Shown here: positions 11,751 through 22,543 of the stretch, one piece after another | Numbering within the stretch: the first letter of the stretch is position 1 | Layout of the letters: each line of letters begins with the position of its first letter | Assembly (NCBI GenBank): GCA_003693705.1 | Contig: RBZT01000106.1 | Span: forward strand, 1-64,000 | DNA: 64,000 nt | Direction: 5' to 3' | Source of the DNA: Polymyxa betae | Taxonomy: Eukaryota; Endomyxa; Phytomyxea; Plasmodiophorida; Plasmodiophoridae | Notes under the pieces: model-generated | The model's input: only the letters and a program-made list of their open reading frames with translations | What the model was told of the DNA's origin: nothing | Database searches by the model: none | Made by a program: the position numbers and the translations under genes

Positions 11751-13513
11751 GTGGATCTCAGTCTAAAAGATTCGAAAACGATTACGCGTGGCTATAATAT
11801 CTATCTGAGTGCTGCACTCGTAACAGTGTTCTTTTCGCTGATACTCTCTGTAGAGAGATCATGATCGAGTTCCAAATAGATATCAGGCAATCTGCACTTT
11901 ATGGAAGCGTCGAAAATAGCGATCGATGGTATGCGAGCCCTGACCAAACTTGCATTAAACCCCATTCATCCGGCAATCGAGGCGATATTTGTTAAGACCA
12001 CCCTGGTCTTTCATGGGATATTTCTGCGGTTGTAATGAAGGCATCAGCAATGGATTATATAGGGATCATCCCGATGTCTCGAAGTGATAGGAATGCATTG
12101 GCATGGAAGATCGCAGCAAGCCCGGGCATTTTTGCGCACACGATGCGGAATATCAGTACAGAGTTTCTGTTGCTCCAAGACGAATAGTCGGCCGATACTG
12201 ATGCCGCCGGAATTGGGCATGCCATGGGCTGAACACGTACAATTTCTTAGTGCAATTAATATCGCGAATCGTTGATGATCTGGAGGGGGCACCGACGTAG
12301 GCCAATAAATCCTGATCTTAACCTGATGCCCATTCTCTATATCTGTTGTGAGAAATACTCAGCAGCACGACAAAAGCAGCTTGTAGAAGGATGATGGAAT
12401 AGACAACCCGATAGTTTCTGAAATATGGTGAAGTCCAACACCGATCAAATAATTCCAGTATATGTTCGGGCTACCAGCAGCCAGCATAAATAGTATCCAA
12501 ATCTGGCGGTATCTGCCATCGGCAAATTCGCGTAAAATGTCTTTTGCAGCCATCGCGATCGCGATCGAAAGCCAATTTTGTATTATGTATCAGCGGTCCG
12601 GCTTTCAAGTTGGGATGAGACAAGCTCCCAGGCTTTTGGCTGTGTATGATGCAGCTACAAGGCTCCCAAGAGTTTGTCAAGGTCCCGGTTTCCCTGCGGC
12701 AACCGCTCATACATTGCTGCAGGATCTGCATTCCCCCTCAACATGATCAATGTGGTTTTGCCATCCAACAATGATGCATGCGGACAAAAATTTGCATCAA
12801 ATTCAGTCTTCATCAGTAGAGATCACGTGCACTCAGATCGGTCTTGTAGGTATATCAATAGGCCTGTTTTGTAACAATATCACTGGCTGTCAGTTATCCC
12901 GTCGCATCCTGCCTGTGTTGACCCAACACATTACTTTAATTCTGTCTTTGAGTCGAAGTTATGTTCCCGGAAAGCCAGTTGAAGATGAATTTATTAAGAC
13001 TGACCACCTGTGTTATAGCACTAAATATCCCAGGTCGACGGGCTGGATCCCCAGTTCGACCAAACCACTCAAACTTGTGAGCATACTGTACTTTTTCAAT
13101 AAATACTCCTCTGTTCGGAAATAAAAGTCCTATTCAGATTTGGCCATGGTTGATACTGGCAGCTACAACTGCATGCAGACCACGATATACTTTCAGAATC
13201 GGACGTACAGCCCAGCACGCAAAGTCATTGGCGTTAGCGCTGCCAGCAACCTGGCCCGGGCCAGAAGCCATTTCCCTTGGGAACGACATCGGACACTTCA
13301 AGTCACTTTCTGTTTGGATGTCTTGCCGATACCCTGGCTTAGAAGTTTGCTTCTATCAACCTGCCTGATCATCTGCAGAATGATGAAGGTTACTATACTG
13401 ATGAAGGCCACGCCATCATAGCATGAGGTGAGGACGGTGGCGCGGCCACCATTGCGCTCTCCAAGGTGATGAAATCCACTTAAATCTTCTATTATCGATT
13501 TGATCGATCAACC
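11751..13513. other. Long stretch without a supportable gene
   Basis: About 1.76 kb. It includes the upstream region of lectin copy C and, at its right end, of ETF-beta. Short open frames exist (for example minus 12553-12359, 64 codons with an ATG), but none shows a recognisable motif or a convincing splice partner. A palindromic GCGATCGCGATCG lies at about 12556-12568. No RNA gene was seen. Confidence 0.45.
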
Positions 13514-14430
13514 ATGAAGGTTCTCGTTCCTGTTAAACGGGTCCTCGATTTCGCTCTGAAAGCCAGGATCAATGCCGACCGAAAATCTGTTGATCTGGCG
13601 AATCTGAAGATGTCTATCAATCCTTTCTGCGAGATTGCCGTCGAGGAGGCGGTTCGCTTGAAAGAGCAAAAACACGTTAAGGAGGTTATTGCTGTTTCAA
13701 TTGGACCCAAACAATGCCAGGAGACGTTGAGAACTGCCTTGGCTATGGGTGCAGATCGTGCTATTCACATTCAGGTCTGCTCTGCTGTTCAGCTAATATG
13801 CAGCCGTTGACATCCCAGAAGTCAGAATTACGAACCGACCAGGATTTGCAGCCTTTGGCAGTCTCGAAAATTTTGGCGAGTTTGACGAAAAAGGAGTCAT
13901 GCGATCTTGTTATTCTTGGCAAACAAAGCATTGATGACGATGCCAATCAAACTGGGCAAATGCTCGCTGGTTTATTAAACTGGCCTCAAGCTACGTTTGC
14001 TTCCAAAGTTGTTATTGGCAGCGATGCCAAGGTTGCTTTCTAACAGTGCTTCCGTTTTATCGTTTTCGCTCATTTACTGAACAGAACGTGAAAGTTACTC
14101 GTGAAATTGACGGCGGTTTACAAACGGTCGACTGCAAACTACCGGCTGTTATCACATGTGATCTGAGGTTAAACCAACCGAGATATTCGTGAGCTGTTAT
14201 AGACTTTTTTCGAATTGATACTGAAATGTCTCTTTAGGAGTCTGCCCAATATCATGAAAGCACGCAAGAAGCCCTTGGAGACGTTAGACACCTCCAGTCT
14301 TGGCATGGATGTTGAACCCAGACTAAAAAATGTCTCTGTAGACAATCCACCACAGAGAAAAGCTGGAGTTATAGTGGAGTCTGTGAAAGAATTGGTACAA
14401 AAATTGAAAGCTGATGGTGTTTTGCCCTAA
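13514..14430 (+). CDS. ETFB: Electron transfer flavoprotein subunit beta
   Basis: Four exons (13514-13774, 13819-14031, 14085-14188, 14238-14430; introns 44, 53 and 49 nt) give 256 residues, the usual length of mitochondrial ETF-beta. With ETF-alpha it forms the FAD/AMP-binding dimer that takes electrons from acyl-CoA and amino-acid dehydrogenases and passes them to ETF-ubiquinone oxidoreductase in the mitochondrion. Family landmarks are all present: the start [75 protein letters not shown] and [10 protein letters not shown]. The leucine of the dehydrogenase-recognition loop lies in the [18 protein letters not shown] stretch, which is intact. No odd features. Confidence 0.96.
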
Positions 14431-14496
14431 TTGTTCTATTCTGGTATAAAATGTCAAACTCTTTGAGATTTGATTATTTGTATTCGGTGCTTAACG

Positions 14497-15896
14497 TTAA
14501 CCTTGGGTGAGACCTTTCAAAAAATCGCTCAACGAAATACTGACTTGCTTGACATTCTCGGATGGCTTGGAGTCTAGAACAGCAGGAGATGCATCGGCAT
14601 TCGAGCTATTCGTTGTATTCGTTCCGTTGGTATTCAGTGATTCATGGTGAGGTTCCTGTTTGATGTTATTACTGATTGAAGTATCATTTGACACATTCGA
14701 TGGTTTCACGGTTTCTGGTGGAAACTCTGTTAAGGGAGTGGAAGGAGGGGGTGATGATATTTCAGGAACGTCGCTGGAATTATTGGCAGGCAGATTGGTA
14801 TTCTCAATTGTTGCATCCGTTGCATTCTTGCTCGCGTCTGCAATTGTCGCGTTGTCAACAAGTTGCTTTAAAAGCAACTCGTCTTCACCCGCTTCGGCCA
14901 AATACAGCGACGGGACCGCCTCCAGCTTCTTCTTACGCTCGAGCTGAGCCTGTTGTTCGGGCGACAAAGTTGGTGTCGGTTTCCAAGTGATAGGAGATCC
15001 TGTGCATGTACAGCCTGGAAGTTCCATAACATGACCTTCGACATTGAATTGGTCGAAATCACCATTTGGATCCAATAAGGTCCCAAACCAGATGTAAGCG
15101 TATCTAAATCTTGTTAGACATTTGCTGACATTATACCAACTAGCTACCTGTCACCAACCGAGGCACCAATTGAACGCCATTTGAATTCCGACCAGGAATC
15201 TTCCTGTAGGATGAACTTCTTGTGATCCTGATTGGCTACGAACATGTCCAAAGCCCGAATCGACGAGAATGGGCCGCCAGCCCATTCATATGCCAGCTCA
15301 TATGCAGCGACATTGTAAACGTTCCATTTCAATGCGGTCGTCACCTGTAACGCCTTTCGATGCATGCAGTTGGGCTACACGTCATCCATCTGTCAGCAAT
15401 ACTGGCCCAACATGCTGTCGTATCTCAGACTTACATTGCTGTGATCGCTCGGGTAGCAGCATGAACTCCAGGAATGCAGGCCACAATCGTTATTGATACT
15501 GCTATCAGAACTGGTGATGTCTCTCATATGAGCACAAGCTGTGGACATCAACGATCTGGAGATGTTGACAGCTTGGAGCCCGTGCGTGATCCGGAAGTTG
15601 TTGATGGCGCGAATCAGATCGAACGAATCCGATAACGATCTGGGCAATGTTCAGAATCGCTTTCGACGGAATCGAAATCGGTCGTACACAGGACACATTT
15701 GCGATGATTGACCCCCTTCAGGTTCATCCTCCGCCGGTTCAGGCATCTCGAATGGATTGTCGACGCCTTTTGTGGCCCGACGTGCAGGTCGGTTCAACGA
15801 CCTGGATCGGCGCACGCGAAGTAAATCGGATTCCTCCGCGATAGTTAAAGATATTAGACAGATGATCAGCAAGAATCGCATCATAATTCTCCTCAT
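14497..15896 (-). CDS. Secreted CAP/SCP-superfamily protein
   Basis: Four exons (15896-15688, 15639-15435, 15374-15148, 15103-14497; introns 48, 60 and 44 nt) give 415 residues. The N-terminus is a signal peptide (MMRFLLIICLISLTIA after a short lead). The CAP domain spans about 80-240: IRAINNFRITHGL, ACAHMRD, CGLHSWS, CCYPSDH, CMHRKA, AAYELAYE, IGASVGDRYAYIWFG. The CGLHSWS...CCYPSDH form belongs to a Cys-rich CAP subgroup seen in protists and bacteria. The last 150 residues are low complexity, rich in Asn, Ser, Thr and acidic residues with many N-glycosylation sequons. CAP proteins are extracellular and bind lipids or act as proteases or effectors; which applies here cannot be told. The two-Met start is ambiguous by five codons. 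Confidence 0.88.
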
Positions 15897-16030
15897 ATTA
15901 ACTTAAACGACTGAACCGTTAAGGTCGTACACGACTCAAGTATTGGCAGCGACGAGTTGACTCAACATGAGTCAAAAACGTCGGCGGAACATTGATCGAA
16001 GATTTGATCCCCGATTTTTCCGGGAGGCGT

Positions 16031-17753
16031 TTATTTAGACGACGAACAGGTCGTTTTATGGATGGGCCAGTACTCCACTTGACATTGACGCGAACAGAAC
16101 CACGACTGTTTACAGACCGAACATCGTTTTTGAGCTGGTCGTTGACATTGCTCACAACGTTGTTCGAGCATCTCGTCTTCATCGCCAAAGAATTCGGCGT
16201 ACATTTTCAGCTTGAAATCGGAATCAGAATTGGAATCATCTAATTGGTGAAATCGTGACCGACCTCGGATCTTAGGACATCATCATGGAAATAATCACGA
16301 AGCTGACTCTGACAAAGATCGTGGAAATCCAGAGATAGCATGGAATCGTGGATTTCAGGGACCTGTTCAATCAATAGATATCCCTCATTATGTTGATCAT
16401 TTGCTGATGGAATATCGGTAATAACGAGTTGTTCAACATATCGCCAGATTTCTTCCAGAATTGGAAGTTGATCGATGAGCACTTCGTTGAAGAACCGTTT
16501 CAGCTGGTTTCTAATTAAGACGCCATCTCAAAATAACAAAAACGTTCGAACCTTTAGAATGGTGGATTTTCTATGCTCATCAAGTTGATATTTCTGTTTA
16601 CATGCCGGACTGGCCATCAAATTGTAGATTGAGATCCAGAGATTGCCTTCGAGTCGCGACAATCGAAACTGATCGGAATATTCCACTGGACACCATTGTT
16701 GGTCGCTGAACTTCCATATCTACATTCACATCAGATAATTGTGCACTTTCGAACGATTCAACCTCAAACTTTGCCTTTGTCTCGTCGACTAAACGATGCT
16801 GTGTCCAGAATGTTGATCAGTGATAACACCACGTCTAATAGTCACATCGTTTGAACGTCTGAATGTCAGATTTCTGCTGCACTCACCTTGCTTATTCAGC
16901 ATCCTTGAGACAACAGCGGTAGGAATCTGCTCAATTCGATCGGTGATGAACCGCATCATTGAGATCGCATCCGACGCCAATCGGAACTCAATCTCCAGCG
17001 ATTGCCTTTTTATACGATCTCGAACTGATTCGTTGATGTCCTGGCTGCCTGGAACTACTGAATCGACCTCGATTCTGATCAGAGTGAACTGCAGCACAAA
17101 TTATGAAATCGAAAGTACCCTGCATTAAGCGATGCGAAACGACGATAACAATAATCGGTTAATTCGATGATGCAGTCAGATAATGATTCGATCGCTGTTT
17201 GTTGATATAGAGCAACGACTAAAATACTGCAAATCGTGGCTTCTTGGTATAGCTAATGGAAAGTTGAGTATAATGAAGGTTGAGAAGAGCTTCTTACAAG
17301 CAGATAGACCTTCATGGAAGCTAACTCGTTAAGGTTATTGGTCAGAAAATGTGGAAGTACATTATGTCGCCAGGTCTCCAATGTAATTAAACGATGTACT
17401 AAAAGGGGCAACTGCAAGAGATTGTGAATTATGAAGTTTGATGGTGTAATCGGCTTCTAACTCGATCAGTTGTAACTAATGTATCAATAACTAACTCATC
17501 GTGTCTTGATAAGGCATCGCGACAGGCCTGAAAATCACAATTAATAAAAGCTAAACGGAGATTGCAGCAAGAACCTGTAGTTTCAGCTTCTCTAAATCAC
17601 CTGCCTGTCGCATCCACCTAAACCAAAGTTCATTCGGGCGCCACAAAGTAAATCTATAATGGCGACAGACTTGACGCTACCGATTTGCTGAATAGGAAGC
17701 GGCTCCAAGGCTTCCACCATGCACTCGATTTCAAACGGTGACAGCACCACCAT
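16031..17753 (-). CDS. ZMYND10: ZMYND10-like axonemal dynein assembly factor
   Basis: Ten exons: 17753-17671, 17617-17575, 17527-17462, 17411-17298, 17252-17119, 17074-16887, 16834-16770, 16719-16552, 16503-16264, 16210-16031. Nine introns of 44 to 53 nt all keep frame, giving 426 residues (human protein 440). Matches along its length: LEPLPIQQIGS, GDLEKLKLQ, LETWRHNVLPHF, EFRLASDAISMMRFITD, LIDQLPILEEI and EQVPEIHDS. The C-terminal MYND finger is complete (CEQCQ, CSVCKQSWFCSRQCQ, YWPIHKTTC). ZMYND10 works with chaperones in the cytoplasm to pre-assemble inner and outer dynein arms, so the cell builds motile flagella. No single exon is long, so the gene is nearly invisible as an open frame. 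Identity is strong; some exon edges rest on alignment from memory. Confidence 0.9.
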
Positions 17754-17830
17754 TGTGGGCTTTCGGTAAATGATGGTCGTTGCAGAAAGTCACTGTAGTA
17801 AATTAGCCAACGTCATAGAGGAAGAAATCG

Positions 17831-17851
17831 GGGTTTAGGGTTTAGGGTTTA
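17831..17851. repeat. Telomere-like TTTAGGG repeats abutting a stop codon
   Basis: Almost three units of GGGTTTA. The last three bases are, on the minus strand, the TAA stop of the next gene (17849-17851), so the repeat starts exactly at the end of the coding sequence. Confidence 0.85.
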
Positions 17852-19847
17852 TTGTATGCAACACCCGCCGTCAACCTTCGAATCTGCTCCAGCTTCCTCT
17901 CGCTTCTTCATAGCTTGCAATCCCAACGTTCTGAGTTCATCAGCACGTGATCGAAAATGTTGTTCCAGATGCTTCATTTGAATCAAAGTCTGGTCTTCTC
18001 GCTTGGCGACATCGCTTTGGTTGGCCTCGGGCATCTCAAATACGGCCCGCTGTTCTAACTTCAGAATTCGTTTGTAGTCTTCAAAAGCTGCCTGAAGCTT
18101 CGTGAATTGTACAGTGAAAGGTGCCAAAGCTTCTTCACTCGGGGCGACGTTCTGTACGGCAGGTACCGGTGGCCCTTCAGGAGTCGGCTGCAGCTGTAGC
18201 TCATGCTGAATCTCAAGAATAACTTTTGAAGTTTTTTCTGCAAAATGTTCATTTAATGGATCCTGCAAAGAATGCGTTTACCTTGGTTATTCACTGCAGA
18301 TTTAACTTTTCCTGAGCTGTTTACATTCAACACTGGAATTGCATCCTCAAAGCTAGCTTCACGGTTGTCGAGCGTTACTTCTTTTTTCGTTCTCATTGCA
18401 TTTAAAACTTGAGGTCTCGGACTGGGCGTCTTACTTGCCTCTGGAGGCTGCTCGTTTCGAACTTGGATCGTGTCATTAACCTGTGCTGTTCTTAAGCACC
18501 GAAATTGATTGAGAACTGAGAATTTACTTTGAAGTAGACTCGCCTTGCAACTGATGCGGCAGCTGCCAACTATTATATGCATATCAGTACAGGTCCCAAA
18601 ACCGCAAACAGAATATATACTTGTTGGTTGCGCTTCTGTTGTTCTAATAAGAATGCGAAAGATTCAATGCATTCTTTCAGTTCGTTCTTGTTGATTTTAT
18701 TTCGACTTGATGCCATTTTGATAATTTCATTCTGAGTTGACTTCGTTAAATGGGATCTGAAATTAAAATATTAAGGATCCCGACCTTCTGATCTTCGGCC
18801 GCTTTCCCGTCTTCGAATGCTTGGAAAAAGCAATAGAGATGGAAAAAATAGTTCGCGTGTTCCAATCCCAATTTGTGCAGCTGTTTCTGACGTGCAATAA
18901 TCTTCTTTTCCGATTCCGATGGGTCTAGTATTGATTCGATTTTCAAGGCATCTTTCAGGAGTTTGATACACTGCTCGATCAGCAGTAAATCCAGAAAGAC
19001 GCCATCCTCATCAATATGGAATCCGCATTGATTTTTCGATTTTGACTTTGAGACAGTACTTGGAGAGCAGAAAATAAAATTCTCAATCACAGAGTACAGC
19101 TGGAACAGGTTCGACCTAAGGAAACATGGATCATGCGTTTTAAAAAGGAATCAGCTAAATACCATCCAGGGTGGTTTAAATCTCTTTTGAGAGCCTAGCG
19201 CACAGTCATTCAATATGTCATGGCTAAAAATGAATAGATATGATGTACATTAGCTGAACTGGTAATCTTGTTGGCGCTTGCATACAGCATCAGTCTTGCA
19301 AGCATTATGGATTCGTCGTCCTATAGATGTGAAATTAAAACCGGTTCTTCAGTTGTCATCAGCACTCGAACCCATCCAGCAAATTCTTGCAGCTCAGCGA
19401 ACGTATCTTGGATGACATTTCCGAAATTTTCAAGCTGAGTCATGAAGACGTAGTGATGCACCATCGCAAAACTATTGAACGATGAAATTGCAATTCTACA
19501 ATAAAAACATTACAGTATACAGGTTCATGGAAACATTAAACAAATTTCTTTCTTCTTGTCTGTTTAAAAGATCATGGACAGATTGCCGCTCGAAAAATGG
19601 CCAAAGCCATTGACGCCAATCATTGTCTAAAAAAATCCTAGAACATTTTTAGGAGAAACTTAACTTTCCAACTGCTACCAAAATACTTGTATAAAGCATG
19701 ATCAGAGGTGTTGTTAGCCATTGGGAATGTGATATATTTTGATAGTAGCGGTGCCCAGTGCGCTCGTGGCTGCTGTCTGATCAGGCTGAAGAGAAACGAG
19801 AGCTGACCTTGCGCGCGAATGTCGATCCTGGCAATTGCCGCCTCCAT
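17849..19847 (-). CDS. Unknown helical protein with a CaaX-like C-terminus
   Basis: Ten exons: 19847-19679, 19626-19521, 19471-19372, 19320-19249, 19194-19163, 19115-18785, 18731-18621, 18569-18528, 18480-18282, 18237-17849. Nine introns of 44 to 54 nt keep one frame, giving 516 residues. I do not recognise the family. The first 340 residues look alpha-helical (for example WRQWLWPFFERQSVHDLL, FHLYCFFQAF), with a tryptophan-rich stretch that weakly recalls helical-repeat regions of large trafficking proteins. A low-complexity hinge follows, then a charged helical tail. It ends GGCCIQ. The last four residues fit a CaaX box, and the final Gln would favour farnesyl transfer, so the protein may be membrane-anchored by a lipid. 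Reading frame and phases are self-consistent; function unknown. Confidence 0.65.
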
Positions 19848-20464
19848 TGAAAAATATGTAAATGATCAACATCTGCTGAACGTCTAGGGGTACCCATGGT
19901 CGAAATCTCACGAAGATATTCCATTGACAATATACATTGCACATGTGACTATACACTACAAATGTCACTTCTAATATGGAATAATGTTACATGGTTGCTC
20001 TCCAGTTTCCACTGTTAGATGGTCTCACTTGTATGTCATTGGATGACAATCATAGGCAGACACCCTCATGGTTGGAAGGGTCCCATTCACAGCTAGGAAT
20101 GAGCAGGAAATGAACTTGATGATCATCCAAAACCAACAGCGAATGCCACTCGAAGACAATACAGGCAGCGAATGGGGAATCTCCTCAAGGCGAGTGAAGT
20201 TTTTAGCCAGTTCAATGATGATTCCCTAAACCCAAGGGACTCCACTTTGAGCTATTAAGATATAAAGATGTTGGTGAAGATACATGCTTGGTTTGGAAGG
20301 CGTAGGGTTTAGGGTTTAAGTTTTGGGCGCCTCCCGCGATGAAGCCTGGGCGACGCATCAATAATTTGGTCGGCTGGGAATAATGCAGTATTTGCCATGG
20401 AAGCGAGATATTCCGTCTGGCTTCGGTTATTCGTCGAGAATAAGATTTCTAAGCTCCATGCCTG
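19848..20464. promoter_or_regulatory. Divergent promoter region with telomere-like repeat
   Basis: About 600 bases between two divergently transcribed genes. A TAGGGTTTAGGGTTTA tract lies at 20303-20318. A minus-strand open frame (20509-20309) ends inside that tract but overlaps the first exon of the next gene and has no start, so it is not called. Confidence 0.5.
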
Positions 20465-21964
20465 ATGGGATCGAAAGTCAGTACGAACAGAGATTTGAAG
20501 CGCCTGCAAAAGAAATGTACAAATTCATTTGCCGCCTTTTTGCCTTTGTCAATCAATGAAACTTGGCAGTTAGTGCAAAGGAGCTGGATCTATTAAAGGC
20601 GATCTACTGCGACCTATGCCAACGCTGTCAGATTCCTGGCCTGTCGAAATGCATCGACAGGGACCTGTTTAGGGAAGTGTTCAAGATCCCGGGACCTCTC
20701 AGCGACTGCATCTTTCACGTTTTTGACAAGCAGAATCGTGGTTATATCGATTACGAGGAGTTTATCGCCGGATTGGCTATCCTTTGCAGAGGTGATAGCG
20801 ATGAAAAGGTTTGCCTTCGATTATCGCTGGTTTTCTCCAAATTGGATTTGAACTTTGACCTTGTTTAACGGATTTTCACAGCAAATTCCCAAATTCATAG
20901 ACAAAGTTTATAAGTTCCAGCTGTTTGGCTTTCGTGCTTTCATAATGCCCATTAAACAAATAGAGCACTCTTTAACCGTGTCTATGCTATTGCTAGCATC
21001 AACCGCAGCCAAATGACTTTTTTTCTAGATGGATTTCCTGTTCAACATGTATGACTTAACAGGAGCTGGGACCGTTAGTCGCGAACACCTTTCTATCGTC
21101 TTGCATACAATGTTGCATGCGGCATACGCCATTGTTTGCCACCATTCCGATGATCGACGCTACAAAGAAGATGTCACCGATCGCATCTGATCCAAAGTAC
21201 TGTCGGCTGTGTTTCGTTCTTTTGGTTTTATTAAATTTTGATAGGTCGAGGCATTCGTTGCCAGTGCCTTCGAGAATAACCCAAAAGACCATATTTGTAA
21301 ACAAGAATTCGTGAAATGGGTGTGTCGAAATGTGCACCTTTTTTTTGCAGGAGTTGTTCGTCCTAGAATCATGCTGCTAACTTTGTCATATTTTAGGCCA
21401 AAGCGAAACTACCGTCGGTTGACTTGGTTGGTTTCCTATTTAAAGAATGTACAACGCCTTCGAATCGCGCCTCCCGATCGCTGAGCCCATCCGGGGAGGT
21501 CCTGACGTTCTCCGACGTGATTCGCTCGTCGCCTGCATCTCGTTCATCTTCATCATCTCCCTTCCAGGGAGGATGCACCTACAGTTCGTATTGCTGTCGA
21601 ATTCCGCGACTTGGATGCCAATCGGTGCAATCAACGGCGTTCAGTGGTGCCGATACGTCGTTCGAAGTAGAGGAGGAAGTCGAACCCAGCGAATATCAGC
21701 ACATTCTCGAGTACGTGTATGATGACGATAGGTGAGTGGTATGGGCCTATAGAGGCGTCAAGCTATGCTGAGCCTGCTGTTAGACCAGGATTTCAGTATC
21801 GATGTCCGAAATGTCACGAGCTCATTGAAGTATCGCATTGCATCGAATGTGGCACGACGTTATTAACTCGCGGAAGCAAGCGCCTGGCTTGTGACGATTG
21901 CTGGCGTCAGGGCCATGACTGTGTTCTCATTTATTGCTATTCTTGCGGTGCTAGGATTGAGTAG
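20465..21964 (+). CDS. Predicted myristoylated EF-hand protein with C-terminal zinc ribbon
   Basis: Six exons (20465-20516, 20570-20808, 21029-21172, 21245-21319, 21397-21731, 21784-21964) give 341 residues; introns are 53, 220, 72, 77 and 52 nt, the 220-nt one being exceptionally long here. The start MGSKVS fits the N-myristoylation consensus (Gly2, Ser/Thr-type residue at 6). EF-hand-like segments follow (HVFDKQNRGYIDYEEFIAGL; FNMYDLTGAGTVSREHL; NNPKDHICKQEFVKW), in the layout of recoverin/calcineurin-B-like sensors. A Ser-rich stretch comes next, then a Cys-rich end with four CxxC-like pairs (CPKCHE, CIECG, CDDCW, CYSCG) that could bind two zinc ions. It probably senses calcium at a membrane and recruits a partner through the zinc module. 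The exact family is not recognised. The short first exon is the least certain part. Confidence 0.75.
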
Positions 21965-22543
21965 TGCCAAGATGGCATCTGACTTCACGTATATGGGGTC
22001 CTTATACAGTTCCATCATAATATCTTATATAGAGATTGTGGGAATTTCTTAGTATCTCTTCACATCATGAAGTTATAACGACAGTTTATCCAGTCAGTCA
22101 TAAAAATATCAAATCTCACTTAACTGCAAGTTTGCACGTCTGGTTTAGTTGTTGGCTTGATCAAGCTTATCCATATATGCAGCAAGATCCCTCACTTTCT
22201 AATCACAAATTCCCATAAGTAACAAATACGAATAAACTTGGTTCGTGTACTGCTGCCCTGCCGACTAGTTCCACGCTCTTGTTTGCATGTTTATCGATAT
22301 TATCACAGCATTGCATATCTATGACAATTTCAATCTAAAACTGGTAGTTATGTTACATGTGTGTTGTAGGAAGCGATGGGAACGGACTGCGGCCTTGCTG
22401 GTGCCTCTTTTCAAATTGACAACCTTCACTTGTGCCTGTCAATCACACAATCCCATATCTTGGCACACATTTTTAAATCGGGTCATTCATCGCCCGCTCC
22501 TGGTTTTCATCTCCAGCGCCTGATCCAGATCGCAAATTCGCAA
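21965..22543. promoter_or_regulatory. Spacer upstream of ataxin-2
   Basis: About 580 bases with no supported gene. It should contain the 3' end of the EF-hand gene and the promoter and 5' leader of the ataxin-2 gene. Nothing distinctive seen. Confidence 0.4.

Noticed and set aside
12359-12553. Minus-strand frame of 64 residues with ATG start
   Set aside because: Protein-like in composition, but with no motif and no splice partners in a region otherwise lacking genes. It cannot be supported from sequence alone.
14660-14990. Plus-strand frames of about 100 residues
   Set aside because: Antisense shadows of the low-complexity tail of the CAP protein.
18263-18281. Possible 19-nt intron (and similar 18 to 31-nt candidates elsewhere)
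   Set aside because: In almost every case a 43 to 60-nt alternative with matching phase uses a nearby acceptor and gives a better protein, so I do not claim ultra-short introns.
20309-20509. Minus-strand frame of 66 residues ending in a telomere-like tract
   Set aside because: It has no ATG, would need to be a last exon with no upstream partner, and overlaps exon 1 of the EF-hand gene, which has a better start and correct phase.
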